DNA of 64,000 bases from Pleomorphomonas diazotrophica. GTDB taxonomy: Bacteria > Pseudomonadota > Alphaproteobacteria > Rhizobiales > Pleomorphomonadaceae. This document shows, in pieces, positions 19,037 through 27,430 of this stretch (positions are counted from its first letter, which is position 1; each line of letters begins with the position of its first letter). The notes under the pieces are model-generated. The model saw only the letters and a list, made by a program, of their open reading frames with translations, had not been told where the DNA came from and ran no database searches. The stretch covers positions 558,001 to 622,000 of the forward strand of contig NZ_PJNW01000002.1 in the NCBI RefSeq assembly GCF_002844595.1, read 5' to 3'. The position numbers were made by a program, and so were the translations under genes.

Positions 19037-19696
19037 TCAGGCCTTTGTCGCATCCAGTTCCGCGGCGATCCGGCGCAAAGCGTCGACCAGCACTTCCGAG
19101 GTCTGTGCGCCGGAGATGGCAAACTTGTTCTCGACGATGACCGTCGGTACGCCGGTGATTCCGATCCGGCCGGCATGGGCGATTTCAGCCTTCACCGCGT
19201 CGAGGTCCACGCCATCCTCGAGCTTCATGGTCACTTCGTCGCCGTCGAGGCCGACCTCTTCGGCAGCGGCGATCAGCGTGTCCGCCTTGGTGAGATCGGC
19301 GCCTTCCTCGAAGAACAGGGAGAACAATCGCTCCAGCATGGGGTCGCCGAGGCCTTCCGCTGCCGCCCAGCGAATGAGGCGATGGGCGTCGAGCGTGTTG
19401 GGAGACCTTTCGATGAGGTCGAACGCATAGGTGATGCCGACGTCGGCGCCGAGGCTGAAAAGACGGGCGTGCGCCTCGTCCAGCGCGTCGGCACTGCCGA
19501 ACTTGCCGATGACGTACTCCTCGCGCTCAATGCCTTCCTCGGGGATGGTGGGATCGAGCTGAAACGGCCGATAGCGAACCTCGATGTCGAGATCGTCGAG
19601 TTCGGCGATCGCGGCGTCGAGCCGGCGCTTGCCGAGGAAACACCAGGGGCAGACTACATCGACGATGACGTCGAGATGGAGTTTGGGCTTCTGCAT
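19037..19696 (-). CDS. DsbA-family 2-hydroxychromene isomerase/FrnE-like oxidoreductase
   Basis: 219 residues with no signal peptide, so it should be cytoplasmic. The thioredoxin-fold redox motif CPWC lies near the N-terminus (VDVVCPWCFLGKRRLD, ~14-29). A helical insertion and the cis-proline segment GITGVPTVIVENKFAISGAQ complete the FrnE/DsbA fold. FrnE proteins are linked to disulphide exchange and oxidative stress in other bacteria. It is divergent from a LysR regulator 149 bases away, which makes it a candidate target of that regulator. Confidence 0.9.
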   Translation of the reverse strand: MQKPKLHLDVIVDVVCPWCFLGKRRLDAAIAELDDLDIEVRYRPFQLDPTIPEEGIEREEYVIGKFGSADALDEAHARLFSLGADVGITYAFDLIERSPNTLDAHRLIRWAAAEGLGDPMLERLFSLFFEEGADLTKADTLIAAAEEVGLDGDEVTMKLEDGVDLDAVKAEIAHAGRIGITGVPTVIVENKFAISGAQTSEVLVDALRRIAAELDATKA

Positions 19697-19810
19697 GAGG
19701 ACTCCTGGGTGATCGCCCGGTTGGGCGGCGTTTGGGCCATCCTACCACCGATTACGGACGAGGGCGGACACGGACTCGACCAATGTTCCATGGCAGAGGA
19801 ACGCATTGCC

Positions 19811-19832
19811 CCGTTACATAACGGCCGGTTAT
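19811..19832. promoter_or_regulatory. Candidate LysR-type operator between divergent genes
   Basis: Two interlocked inverted repeats: CCGTTA-CA-TAACGG (arms 19811-19816 and 19819-19824) and ATAAC-GGCCG-GTTAT (19818-19832). The second contains T-N11-A, the usual LysR-family box. It is 13 bases before the GTG of the LysR gene and 115 bases from the start of the divergent DsbA-family gene, a classic position for autoregulation and divergent control. Confidence 0.5.
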
Positions 19833-19844
19833 AGAGGGCCCGAC

Positions 19845-20774
19845 GTGATCGAGAACCGCATCAAACATAGGCACCTGAGTTCCTTTGTGGAAGTCGCCCG
19901 CTTGAAAAGCATTGGCAAGGCGGCGATCTCGCTGTCCATCAGCCAGCCGGCGGTGTCGAAGACCATCCGCGAACTGGAGGAAATCCTCGGCGTCGAACTG
20001 TTCGACCGCAGCCACCGATCCGTGGTTCTTTCCTATTATGGCGAGGTGTTCCTGCGCTTTGCTGGGGCTTCCATCGCCGCGCTGCGCCAGGGCGTCGAAT
20101 CGGTGGAACTGGCGCTGCAGCAGGGGGCATCGATCGTTCGTGTCGGCGCGCTCGCCTCGGCCTCGGCGCGCGTCCTGCCGGATGCGGTCAGCCGGTTTCT
20201 CGGCGCCAGCGTCGGAACGACCCCACAAATCATAACCGCCGACAACGTCTCCATCCTCAACCAGCTCAAAGCTGGAGAGCTCGATTTCGCACTGGGGCGC
20301 ATGGGCTCGCCGGCCGATATGGTGGGTCTTGCCTTCGAGCATCTCTATACCGAGCGCGTGGCGGTGGTGGCGCGGCGGGATCACCCGCTGTTCGCCCAAG
20401 GTTCCGGGCTGGGTCGGTTGTTCGACTATGTGGTGCTCGTCCCGCCGCCGGGTTCGATTATCCATGATCATGCCGTGGAGCTGTTGATTAGGCTGGCCGC
20501 CGGCCCGCAGCTTCGGCGCATCGATACGGTGTCGACGGTGTTCGGCCGATCCTTCACAACCGCCAGCGATGCCATCTGGATCGCTCACTATGGCGAGGTG
20601 GCCGGCGACATTGCCGCCGGTACGCTGCGGGAACTGCCGGTCGATACGTCCGATACCTTCGGGCCGCTCGGGCTTGTTGTCTGGTCGGGGGCGCCGCTTT
20701 CGCTGGGCGCCGAGTTGATGATGGCGGCCATCCGAGAGGTGGCCGCCGAGGTGAGGGCGGAAGGCGAGCGCTGA
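19845..20774 (+). CDS. LysR-family transcriptional regulator (PcaQ-like)
   Basis: 309 residues from a GTG at 19845 with GAGGG six bases upstream. An N-terminal winged helix (RIKHRHLSSFVEVARLKSIG; recognition segment ISQPAVSKTIRELEEILGVELF, split here over residues ~30-55) is followed by a periplasmic-binding-like effector domain (about 90-300). The sequence around HLSSFVEVAR and SHRSVVLSYYGEVF resembles the PcaQ/GbpR branch, which often senses aromatic-acid or sugar metabolites. No pca genes are nearby, so the effector is unknown. It probably regulates itself through the palindromes just upstream. It runs convergently into recG with only seven bases between stops. Confidence 0.88.
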   Translation: MIENRIKHRHLSSFVEVARLKSIGKAAISLSISQPAVSKTIRELEEILGVELFDRSHRSVVLSYYGEVFLRFAGASIAALRQGVESVELALQQGASIVRVGALASASARVLPDAVSRFLGASVGTTPQIITADNVSILNQLKAGELDFALGRMGSPADMVGLAFEHLYTERVAVVARRDHPLFAQGSGLGRLFDYVVLVPPPGSIIHDHAVELLIRLAAGPQLRRIDTVSTVFGRSFTTASDAIWIAHYGEVAGDIAAGTLRELPVDTSDTFGPLGLVVWSGAPLSLGAELMMAAIREVAAEVRAEGER

Positions 20775-20781
20775 TCGGCGC

Positions 20782-22893
20782 TCAGCCGGCGCGGATCAAT
20801 CGTACCGCCTCGTCGCGGCCGAACAGATAGAGCAGCAGTCGCAGCGCTTCTCCACGTGGGCCGGCGAGACCGGCGTCGCGGGCGAGCAGCAGGGCAGCGT
20901 CGTCGCGAGCGGTTTCCATCAGCGCCCCGTGGTGCTCGGCGCGCACGAAGCGGAAGCCGGGCATGCCGCTCTGTCGCGTGCCAAGCAACTCGCCACCGCC
21001 CCGGAGCTTCAGATCCTCCTCGGCGATGCGGAAGCCGTCCTCGGTGTCGCGCATCACGTTCAGCCGCGCCTTGGCCGTTTCCCCCAGCGGTCCCTTGTAG
21101 AGCAGCACGCAGGCTGACGACTTGTCGCCGCGTCCGACCCGGCCGCGCAGCTGGTGCAGTTGGGCGAGGCCGAAGCGTTCGGCGTGTTCGATCACCATGA
21201 TGGTAGCGTCCGGAACATCGACGCCCACCTCGATCACCGTGGTGGCCACCAGAATATGCGCCTCACCGGCCTTGAAGCGGGCCATGGCGGCGTCCTTCTC
21301 GGCCGCCTTCATGCGGCCGTGGACCAGGGCCACGTCGTCGCCGAAGTGTTGCCGGAGGTCGGCGTAGCGTTCCTCGGCGGCGGCAAGGTCGATGCTCTCG
21401 CTTTCCTCGACCAGGGGGCACACCCAGTAGACCTTGGCGCCTTCCAGGCGGATGGCCGAGCCGATGCGCCCGACGATCTCGCCGATGCGCTCCTGCGGCA
21501 CGGTGACGGTGGCGATCGGCTTGCGGCCGGCCGGCTTCTCGGTGAGGCGCGAGACGTCCATGTCGCCGAAATAGGCGAGCATGAGCGTCCTGGGGATGGG
21601 GGTCGCCGTCATGACGAGGAGGTCGGTGGTCGAACCCTTGGCCGACAGCGCCAAGCGCTGGTGGACGCCGAAGCGATGTTGCTCGTCGACGACGGCCAGC
21701 GTCAGGTTGCTGAACTCGACCGTCGACTGGAACAGGGCGTGAGTGCCGACGACGATGTCCACGTCGCCCGCGGCGATCCGCTCCAGCGTTTCGCGCCGGC
21801 CTTTCCCTTTGTCGGCGCCGGTCAGAAGCGCCAGCCGCAGGCCGGCCGCCTCGGCAAGGCCCGACATGGAACGGGCGTGCTGGCGGGCCAGCAGCTCGGT
21901 CGGCGCCATCACCGCCACCTGACCGCCGGCCTCGACGGCGGCGGCGGCGGCAAATAGAGCCACCATGGTCTTTCCCGAACCGACATCGCCCTGAATGAGC
22001 CGCACCATGCGCGAAGGGGCGGAGAGGTCGGCGACCGCGTCGGCGATGGCCGATTCCTGCGACGCCGTCAGATGAAAGGGCAGGGCGGCGCGGAGACGGC
22101 GGGCGATGTCGCCGGTTGGCAGGCGCGGCCGGCTCGTGACGCCCTTGAGCTGCCGGCGGACCAGGGCGAGGGCCAACTGATTGGCGAGCAACTCGTCATA
22201 GGCGAGGCGCGTCAGCGCCGGGCTTGGCTGATCGGTGGTATCCGGTTCTTCGGGTTTATGGAGGTGTCGCAGCGCCTCTGCGAAGGTTGGCCAGCCTTCG
22301 CGGCGGCGATGGGCTTCGTCGAGCCATTCCGGCAGGGATGGAAGACGGCTGAGCGCTGCATCGGCAAGGCGGGCGATCAGACGGCCGCCGACGCCTTCCG
22401 TCATCGGGTAGACGGGTTCGATCCGAGGCAGCTTGTCGGCCTCCGCCTCCAGGACCACGTGGTCGGGATGGCTCATCTGTAGCGTGCCGTTGAACCGTTC
22501 GACGCGCCCGGACACGAGCACGGTTTCGCCCAGCGGATACAGCTTTTCCAGCCAGCCCTTGTCGGCGCGGAAGTAGGTGATGGTCAGTTCACCGCTCTCG
22601 TCATGGACGGAGATGCGGTAGGGCGCCCGCGATTGCGGTGGTGTCGGGCGATGGCGATCGACGTGGACCCGCAGCGTGACGATCGCGCCTTCGGGCGCCG
22701 ATTCGACCAGTGCCTCGTGGCTGCGGTCGATCAGACCGGTTGGGATATGGAAGAGAAGATCGAGCACCACGGCGCCACGCGCCGCTTCGCCGGCTGGGCC
22801 CACCAGTTTCTCGAGCTTGGGCGCCGTGCGCGGCCCGACGCCGGGAAGCGAGGTCAACGGCTGGAACAACGGGTTGAGGAGATCGGGACGCAT
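20782..22893 (-). CDS. recG: ATP-dependent DNA helicase RecG
   Basis: 703 residues, standard length. It has an N-terminal wedge/OB-fold (about 1-180), then two RecA-like motor domains with Walker A QGDVGSGKTMVAL, the DEQH box VVDEQHRFGVHQR, TATPIPRTL (motif III), and HQLRGRVGRGD (motif VI). RecG remodels stalled forks and branches Holliday junctions. It is alone on its strand and its upstream region holds palindromic element D. Confidence 0.97.
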   Translation of the reverse strand: MRPDLLNPLFQPLTSLPGVGPRTAPKLEKLVGPAGEAARGAVVLDLLFHIPTGLIDRSHEALVESAPEGAIVTLRVHVDRHRPTPPQSRAPYRISVHDESGELTITYFRADKGWLEKLYPLGETVLVSGRVERFNGTLQMSHPDHVVLEAEADKLPRIEPVYPMTEGVGGRLIARLADAALSRLPSLPEWLDEAHRRREGWPTFAEALRHLHKPEEPDTTDQPSPALTRLAYDELLANQLALALVRRQLKGVTSRPRLPTGDIARRLRAALPFHLTASQESAIADAVADLSAPSRMVRLIQGDVGSGKTMVALFAAAAAVEAGGQVAVMAPTELLARQHARSMSGLAEAAGLRLALLTGADKGKGRRETLERIAAGDVDIVVGTHALFQSTVEFSNLTLAVVDEQHRFGVHQRLALSAKGSTTDLLVMTATPIPRTLMLAYFGDMDVSRLTEKPAGRKPIATVTVPQERIGEIVGRIGSAIRLEGAKVYWVCPLVEESESIDLAAAEERYADLRQHFGDDVALVHGRMKAAEKDAAMARFKAGEAHILVATTVIEVGVDVPDATIMVIEHAERFGLAQLHQLRGRVGRGDKSSACVLLYKGPLGETAKARLNVMRDTEDGFRIAEEDLKLRGGGELLGTRQSGMPGFRFVRAEHHGALMETARDDAALLLARDAGLAGPRGEALRLLLYLFGRDEAVRLIRAG

Positions 22894-22906
22894 GGGGGGA
22901 TGCTAG

Positions 22907-22992
22907 AGCATCCGCCCGAAAAGTTGCAGACTTTTCGGATCGGCGGATGCTGATAGGGGCGCGCATCCGCCCGAAAAGTTGCAGACTTTTCG
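22907..22992. repeat. Nested palindromic element D with a partial tandem copy
   Basis: The outer arms AGCATCCGCC (22907-22916) and GGCGGATGCT (22942-22951) are perfect, as are the inner arms CGAAAAGT (22917-22924) and ACTTTTCG (22930-22937). The 30 bases 22908-22937 recur exactly at 22963-22992, where the right outer arm is missing. The TAGAGCAT...CGAAAAGT theme resembles a palindromic repeat widespread between genes of Hyphomicrobiales. The surrounding gap (22894-23231) shows no gene. Confidence 0.8.
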
Positions 22993-23231
22993 AATGGTCG
23001 CTGGGGCTGGTTCCAGCCAAAAAAAGGACGCCCGAAGGCGCCCAAGAATCTGGCCGGCGAAAAAGCCGACGGCTGTCAAACGCCATAGGTCAAATTTACG
23101 GTTGAGCGGCTGAATGGGTGCCGCAACCGCAGCTTTCCTATCTTCCGCATATAAGAGTTTTGTGACGACCGGCGCCCAGCGCCTACCAGCCCGACCGTTG
23201 CCGCTGCTCGACAGGGACGGAGCAAGCGGCT

Positions 23232-24062
23232 ATGTCGGAACAATCCATTGTCTTTTTGCGTTCAGATACAATGATCGTCGACAGCCACTGCCACCTCGAC
23301 TTTCCCGATTTCGCCGGCGAAACCAACGCGCTCATAGCGCGGGCGGCGGCGGCCGATGTCGGGCTCATGGTGACGATCGGCACCCGTGTGCGCGACTTCG
23401 CCAAGGTCCTGGCGATCGCCGAGGCGCACCCTGAGGTCTATTGCACGGTGGGGACCCATCCGCACGAGGCGGAGAAGGAAGCGCATGTCGGCGTCGACGA
23501 GCTGGTGACATTGGCCTCCCACCCGAAGGTCATCGGGATCGGTGAGGCCGGGCTCGATTACTACTACGATTCCTCGCCTCGCGACGTTCAGAGTGCGGTC
23601 TTTCGCCGGCATATCGACGCGGCACGGCGCACCGGCCTGCCGCTCTGCATTCATTCGCGTGACGCCGATGACGATATGGCGTCTATTCTGGAGGAGGAAA
23701 CGGCGAAGGGCGCCTTCCCGATCCTGTTGCATTGCTTCTCGTCCGGTCGCGAGCTGATGGAGCGGGCGGTGGCGCTGGGTGCCTTCGTGTCCTTCTCCGG
23801 CATCCTGACCTTCAAGCGGTCCGACGATCTCAGGGACATCGCCAAGGATGTGCCAGCCGATCGCCTGCTGGTCGAGACCGACGCGCCCTATCTGGCGCCG
23901 CTGCCCTGGCGCGGCAAGCGCAACGAGCCGGCCTATGTCGCGCATACGGCCAAAGTGCTCGCCGAGGTGAAGGGCGTCACGCCGGCCGAGATGGCCGAGA
24001 CGACGACGGCCAACTTCGCCCGGCTGTTCGCCAAGGTGCCGCGCGAGGTCTTCGCGTCATGA
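23232..24062 (+). CDS. tatD: TatD-family metal-dependent DNase
   Basis: 276 residues. The amidohydrolase-fold motifs are DSHCHLDF (residues ~17-24), GIGEAGLDYYY, IHSRDADDD, LHCFSSG and VETDAPYLAP. TatD enzymes are Mg-dependent 3'-5' nucleases linked to DNA repair and turnover. The start at 23232 (GGAG ten bases upstream) is chosen over the internal ATG at 23271, which lacks a ribosome site, though the latter is closer to the usual N-terminus. Its stop overlaps the next start (ATGA), so the two genes are translationally coupled. Confidence 0.93.
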   Translation: MSEQSIVFLRSDTMIVDSHCHLDFPDFAGETNALIARAAAADVGLMVTIGTRVRDFAKVLAIAEAHPEVYCTVGTHPHEAEKEAHVGVDELVTLASHPKVIGIGEAGLDYYYDSSPRDVQSAVFRRHIDAARRTGLPLCIHSRDADDDMASILEEETAKGAFPILLHCFSSGRELMERAVALGAFVSFSGILTFKRSDDLRDIAKDVPADRLLVETDAPYLAPLPWRGKRNEPAYVAHTAKVLAEVKGVTPAEMAETTTANFARLFAKVPREVFAS

Positions 24063-24886
24063 CCGAACGCTTGCGCTTTACGATTCTCGGCTGCGGTGCC
24101 TCGCCCGGCGTACCGCGCATCGGCAACGATTGGGGCGCCTGCGATCCCAACGAGCCGCGCAACCGACGTCTCCGGTCGTCGCTGATGGTCGAGCGGATCG
24201 GTGAGGATGGCGGGATCACCCGCATCATCGTCGACACCGGCCCGGATTTTCGCGAGCAGGTGCTGCGGGCCGGGGTGGGCGAGGCCGACGCCGTGCTCTA
24301 CACCCACTCGCATGCCGACCATATCCACGGCATCGACGAGCTCAGGCAGTTCTTCCACAACAGCGGCCACCGCGTTCCGGTGTATGCCGACGAAACGACA
24401 ACGGCCCGGCTCAAGGATGCCTTCGGCTATTGTTTCGAGACACCGCTGGGCTCTGGCTATCCGCCCATCGTCGCCGAGCATCGCGTCGATGTGGGCGTGC
24501 CCTTCTCCATCGGAGGCAAGGGCGGACCGATCGAGGTGATGCCTTACACGCAGATGCATGGCGACATCCACACCATCGGCTATCGCTTCGGGGGGCTCGC
24601 CTATTCCTCCGATGTCAGCGCCATGCCCGATGAAAGCTGGCGGCTTATCGAGGGGGTAGACGTGTTTGTCGTCGATGCGCTCCGTTATCGGCCGCATGTC
24701 AGCCACTTCTCGGTGGATCAGGCGATCGAGGCTGGTCATCGCGTCGGCGCGAAGCTGATCGTGCTCACCCATATGCATCACGACCTCGATTACAGAACCT
24801 TGGCCTCCGATCTTCCGGACGGGGTTATGCCATCCTACGACGGCATGGTGATCGAGAATGGCTCGGTGATCGACGTCTCCGCTTGA
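24059..24886 (+). CDS. PhnP-like metallo-beta-lactamase phosphodiesterase
   Basis: 275 residues. It begins MTERLRFTILGCGASPGVPR. The metal-binding motif is THSHADHIHG (~81-90), and further ligands are in MHGDIHTIG, YSSDVSAM and LTHMHHDLDY. It belongs to the PhnP / RNase Z-like cyclic phosphodiesterase group. The ATG overlaps the tatD stop by four bases, an arrangement conserved in this order. PhnP hydrolyses 2',3'- or 1,2-cyclic phosphates in phosphonate use, but there are no phn genes here, so a nucleotide or RNA substrate is equally possible. Confidence 0.88.
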   Translation: MTERLRFTILGCGASPGVPRIGNDWGACDPNEPRNRRLRSSLMVERIGEDGGITRIIVDTGPDFREQVLRAGVGEADAVLYTHSHADHIHGIDELRQFFHNSGHRVPVYADETTTARLKDAFGYCFETPLGSGYPPIVAEHRVDVGVPFSIGGKGGPIEVMPYTQMHGDIHTIGYRFGGLAYSSDVSAMPDESWRLIEGVDVFVVDALRYRPHVSHFSVDQAIEAGHRVGAKLIVLTHMHHDLDYRTLASDLPDGVMPSYDGMVIENGSVIDVSA

Positions 24887-25130
24887 CGCGAGGTTGGTGA
24901 CGTTACGGAAGGTTGCGGCCGATGCCGCGCTTTTGCCATGCCCAGACCCAATTGAAGCGATCATGAAGAAAGAATGGCGCGATTCCGAGCGCCGTGCATG
25001 GCTGACTTGCGCCGTCGGTCTTGGTTCGACTACGACGAAAGTATATATGAAGTGTCGTGACGATGAGCTGAGCGTCCAGACCGGGCGATCACGCTATCGC
25101 CGATCCGTATCGTTGAGAAAAGAGAGAGTC

Positions 25131-25292
25131 ATGTTCGGTCCGCTGAAGAAGGTCGCCCGCGTCTTGCACGTTCCCACTGTCGAGGAGCGCGAGTTGCGGT
25201 ACCTGAGCGCTGCCGGCGACCGGATCGAGCTCGAGTACCGTCAGCGCGAGATCGATCGCGGACTGTTCCGGCGGGGCCCCTACGGCCTTTGA
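25131..25292 (+). CDS. DUF3563 small basic protein, copy 1
   Basis: 53 residues: MFGPLKKVARVL, then ERELRYLSAAGDRIELEYRQ and REIDRGLFRRGPYGL. The YL-x4-DR-(I/V)-(D/E)-LE-x-RQRE-(I/V)-DRG core is the DUF3563 signature. The in-frame extension upstream to 24894 is not conserved in the two neighbouring copies, so the ATG at 25131, with AGAGAGAG in front, is used. It is the first of three tandem paralogues and has its own terminator. The family function is unknown; the amphipathic, Arg-rich helix could bind RNA or membranes, which is speculation. Confidence 0.8.
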   Translation: MFGPLKKVARVLHVPTVEERELRYLSAAGDRIELEYRQREIDRGLFRRGPYGL

Positions 25293-25332
25293 TTGGACGG
25301 TTCGGTCCGCAGGACTGGAACCGGCAAGATGG

Positions 25333-25369
25333 AAAGCGCTCCAAAGCCCTGACAGGCCGGAGCGCTTTT
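25333..25369 (+). terminator. Terminator after DUF3563 copy 1
   Basis: The arms AAAGCGCTCC (25333-25342) and GGAGCGCTTT (25359-25368) form a 10-bp stem ending in TTTT. The rest of the gap up to 25589 holds the presumed promoter of copy 2 and nothing else recognisable. Confidence 0.8.
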
Positions 25370-25589
25370 GTCATATCTGGGAGGCCGATGTTTGTTTCTT
25401 TCACGGGTGAAAGTTTATCTGAAGACCATCGATAGTTCTTCTTAAGATCGGCTTTCGCGTGGCGCATGGCGGCGTTGCGATATCCGCGCTGGTACTATCA
25501 GCAAAAATAGCTAGGTTTGACTTGCAAGAGCAAGAAACGAACGCCGGAACGAAGATGATCCCGGCGGCACCCAGAGAAAGGATGCAGCT

Positions 25590-25745
25590 ATGTTTGCCAA
25601 CCTGAAGAAGGCCTTCCGCTCCGTCAGCACCTCCGAACGCGAGGCAGCCTATCTTAATGAGGCTGGTGACCGCATCGATCTCGAGCTTCGCCAGCGTGAA
25701 GTTGATCGTGGCCTGTTCCGCCGGAACCGCAACCTCGGGCTCTGA
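25590..25745 (+). CDS. DUF3563 small basic protein, copy 2
   Basis: 51 residues: MFANLKKAFRSVSTSERE, AAYLNEAGDRIDLELRQ and REVDRGLFRRNRNLGL. It shares the spacing and core of copy 1 and copy 3, which supports reality despite the short length. GAAAGGA lies about ten bases before the ATG. The inverted repeat CTTGC-AAGA-GCAAG about 55 bases upstream could be an operator. It is separated by 297 bases from copy 1 and 463 from copy 3. Confidence 0.8.
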   Translation: MFANLKKAFRSVSTSEREAAYLNEAGDRIDLELRQREVDRGLFRRNRNLGL

Positions 25746-26208
25746 TTTAACGCTTTGATATGATATAGAAATCGCCGACGTTTAGACACGCCGGCGATGG
25801 GTGAAACTAAAAGGGAGGATCAGGCGAACCCCAGGGCCTGGGTCCTCCAAGGCGGATTTCCTGACCGACTGACGAGCGCCCGCATGGCTTGATTGCCCGG
25901 GCGCTTTTGTCGTTCTGCCGGCAGGCGCCACGTCACATGCTCCCGGCGCTTGGTGCGACCGTTCGAGACCTTGCGGGCGTTAACTGCTCGTTAAGTTTTT
26001 CTGCGCTTGGCGAAGTGGAATGAAGTTCCTCTGAAAGCCAGCGAAAGAAAATCTGTTGAGACCAATTCGCAGGATGCATGAGCGGCATGCAACATTCGAT
26101 CTGGTCCAAAGTACAGAATGCATTATCTTCATAAGCGTCAGGACAGAGGAACGGATCGCTGGGTCCTGAAGAAAAACCGGCGGTTCGTGGATCGAAAAGG
26201 AAGATAAA
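25746..26208. other. Long spacer between DUF3563 copies 2 and 3
   Basis: 463 bases, AT-richer than the genes around it. It holds a weak hairpin (25771-25777 with 25792-25798), the terminator at 25875-25908, and then ~300 bases with no recognisable gene in front of copy 3. The length is unusual for a leader of a 51-codon gene, so an sRNA or complex promoter is possible. Confidence 0.4.
25875..25908 (+). terminator. Terminator after DUF3563 copy 2
   Basis: AGCGCCCG (25875-25882) pairs with CGGGCGCT (25898-25905), followed by TTTT. The end GGGCGCTTTTGTC resembles the copy 1 terminator (GAGCGCTTTTGTC), which hints that gene and terminator were duplicated together. Confidence 0.75.
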
Positions 26209-26364
26209 ATGTTCACTCAGCTTCGCAAGGCCGCCCGCGCCCTTCGCCCCGCCACCGCCGCCGAACGTGAAGTCGCCTACCTCAACGAGGCCACCGACCG
26301 CATCGACCTCGAGTATCGTCAGCGCGCCGTCGACCGTGGGATGTTCCGCAATGCCGGCTTCTGA
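26209..26364 (+). CDS. DUF3563 small basic protein, copy 3
   Basis: 51 residues: MFTQLRKAARALRPATAAER, EVAYLNEATDRIDLEYRQ and RAVDRGMFRNAGF. It is aligned with copies 1 and 2 through the whole length. AAAAGGAAGA is placed just before the ATG. The last residues diverge most, and the glutamate of RQRE is replaced by alanine (RQRA). It is terminated by the hairpin at 26460-26485. Confidence 0.8.
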   Translation: MFTQLRKAARALRPATAAEREVAYLNEATDRIDLEYRQRAVDRGMFRNAGF

Positions 26365-26459
26365 TCGCCGCCACATCGATCCCGTCATAGGGATCGCTCG
26401 CCAGTTGCCCCGGACCACGAGCCGCAGGCTCGAAGACGGTCCGGCCCCGAGAGGATTGT

Positions 26460-26485
26460 GAAACCCGGCCCTCGTGCCGGGTTTC
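26460..26485 (+). terminator. Terminator after DUF3563 copy 3
   Basis: GAAACCCGGC (26460-26469) and GCCGGGTTTC (26476-26485) form a perfect 10-bp stem with a six-base loop. Because A and T flank both sides it may also act on the convergent mazG transcript. Confidence 0.8.
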
Positions 26486-26510
26486 TCGCATTTGAGGGGC
26501 TCTCGAACCG

Positions 26511-27344
26511 TCAGCCCTCGGCCTTGGCGTCCTGCCAGAGCGCTTCCATTTCCTCGAGCGTCGCCTCTGCCGGTCGTCGTCCTGCTTCCTCAAGCTTCCG
26601 CTCGATATAGGAAAAGCGCTTCCTGAACTTCTCGTTGGTTGCCCGCACCGCCGCCTCCGGATCGATGTCGAGATGACGGCCCAGATTGGCGAGTGCGAAC
26701 AACACGTCGCCGAGTTCGGCCTCGATGGCGGTACGCGCCTCGGCCTTCTCGCTTTCCTCCCGGTCGGCCCGATCCATCTCCGCTTCCAGTTCGTCGAGTT
26801 CCTCGCGAATCTTGGCGAGCACTGCGCGCGGGTCGTTCCAGTCGAATCCGACCGTTCCGGCCCTCTGTTGCAACTTGACGGCCCTCAGCATGGGCGGCAT
26901 GGCGATCGACACGGTGTCCAAGAGACCCTTTGGCAATTCGCCGCCGTGACGCGCCGCCTTCTCGGCCTTTTCCTCAGCCTTGATCTTCTCCCACAGGCCC
27001 TTGACGAGATGGGGCGTGCGCGCCTCTTCCGGCCCGAAGACATGGGGATGGCGACGGATCATCTTGCGGGTCACGGCTTCCACCACGTCGGGGAAGGCGA
27101 AGGCGCCTTCCTCCTCGGCCATGCGGGCGTGGAAGACCACTTGCAACAGAAGATCGCCCAACTCATCGCAGATATCATGCCGGTCGCCACGGGCGATTGC
27201 CTCGGCGACCTCGTAGGCCTCCTCGATCGTATAGGGGGCGATGGTCTCGAAGGTCTGCTGCAGGTCCCAGGCACATCCTGCCTCGGGGTCGCGCAGCCGA
27301 GCCATGATGTCGATCAGGACGGATATGTCGCGGCCGGGCTGCAT
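26511..27344 (-). CDS. mazG: Nucleoside triphosphate pyrophosphohydrolase MazG
   Basis: 277 residues with two MazG repeats. Both carry the acidic Mg site: EEAYEVAEAI with DELGDLLLQ in the first (~41-66), and EELDELEAEMD with ELGDVLFAL in the second (~181-218). It hydrolyses NTPs to NMP and pyrophosphate, cleaning damaged nucleotides and, in E. coli, lowering ppGpp. The motif WDLQQTFETIAPYTIEEAYE, read in parts, fits the family N-terminus. Confidence 0.95.
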   Translation of the reverse strand: MQPGRDISVLIDIMARLRDPEAGCAWDLQQTFETIAPYTIEEAYEVAEAIARGDRHDICDELGDLLLQVVFHARMAEEEGAFAFPDVVEAVTRKMIRRHPHVFGPEEARTPHLVKGLWEKIKAEEKAEKAARHGGELPKGLLDTVSIAMPPMLRAVKLQQRAGTVGFDWNDPRAVLAKIREELDELEAEMDRADREESEKAEARTAIEAELGDVLFALANLGRHLDIDPEAAVRATNEKFRKRFSYIERKLEEAGRRPAEATLEEMEALWQDAKAEG

Positions 27345-27430
27345 GGCGGGACTCCTTGGCTGTGCGGAAGGCGGCGCGAGACTTCGCGCGGCAAGACGCG
27401 CAAGTCAACGCCTCACGCAAACTTGCCGCC

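Noticed and set aside
24894-25130. In-frame N-terminal extension of DUF3563 copy 1 to 132 residues
   Set aside because: The two paralogues start exactly at the equivalent of 25131, and the extension has no family resemblance.
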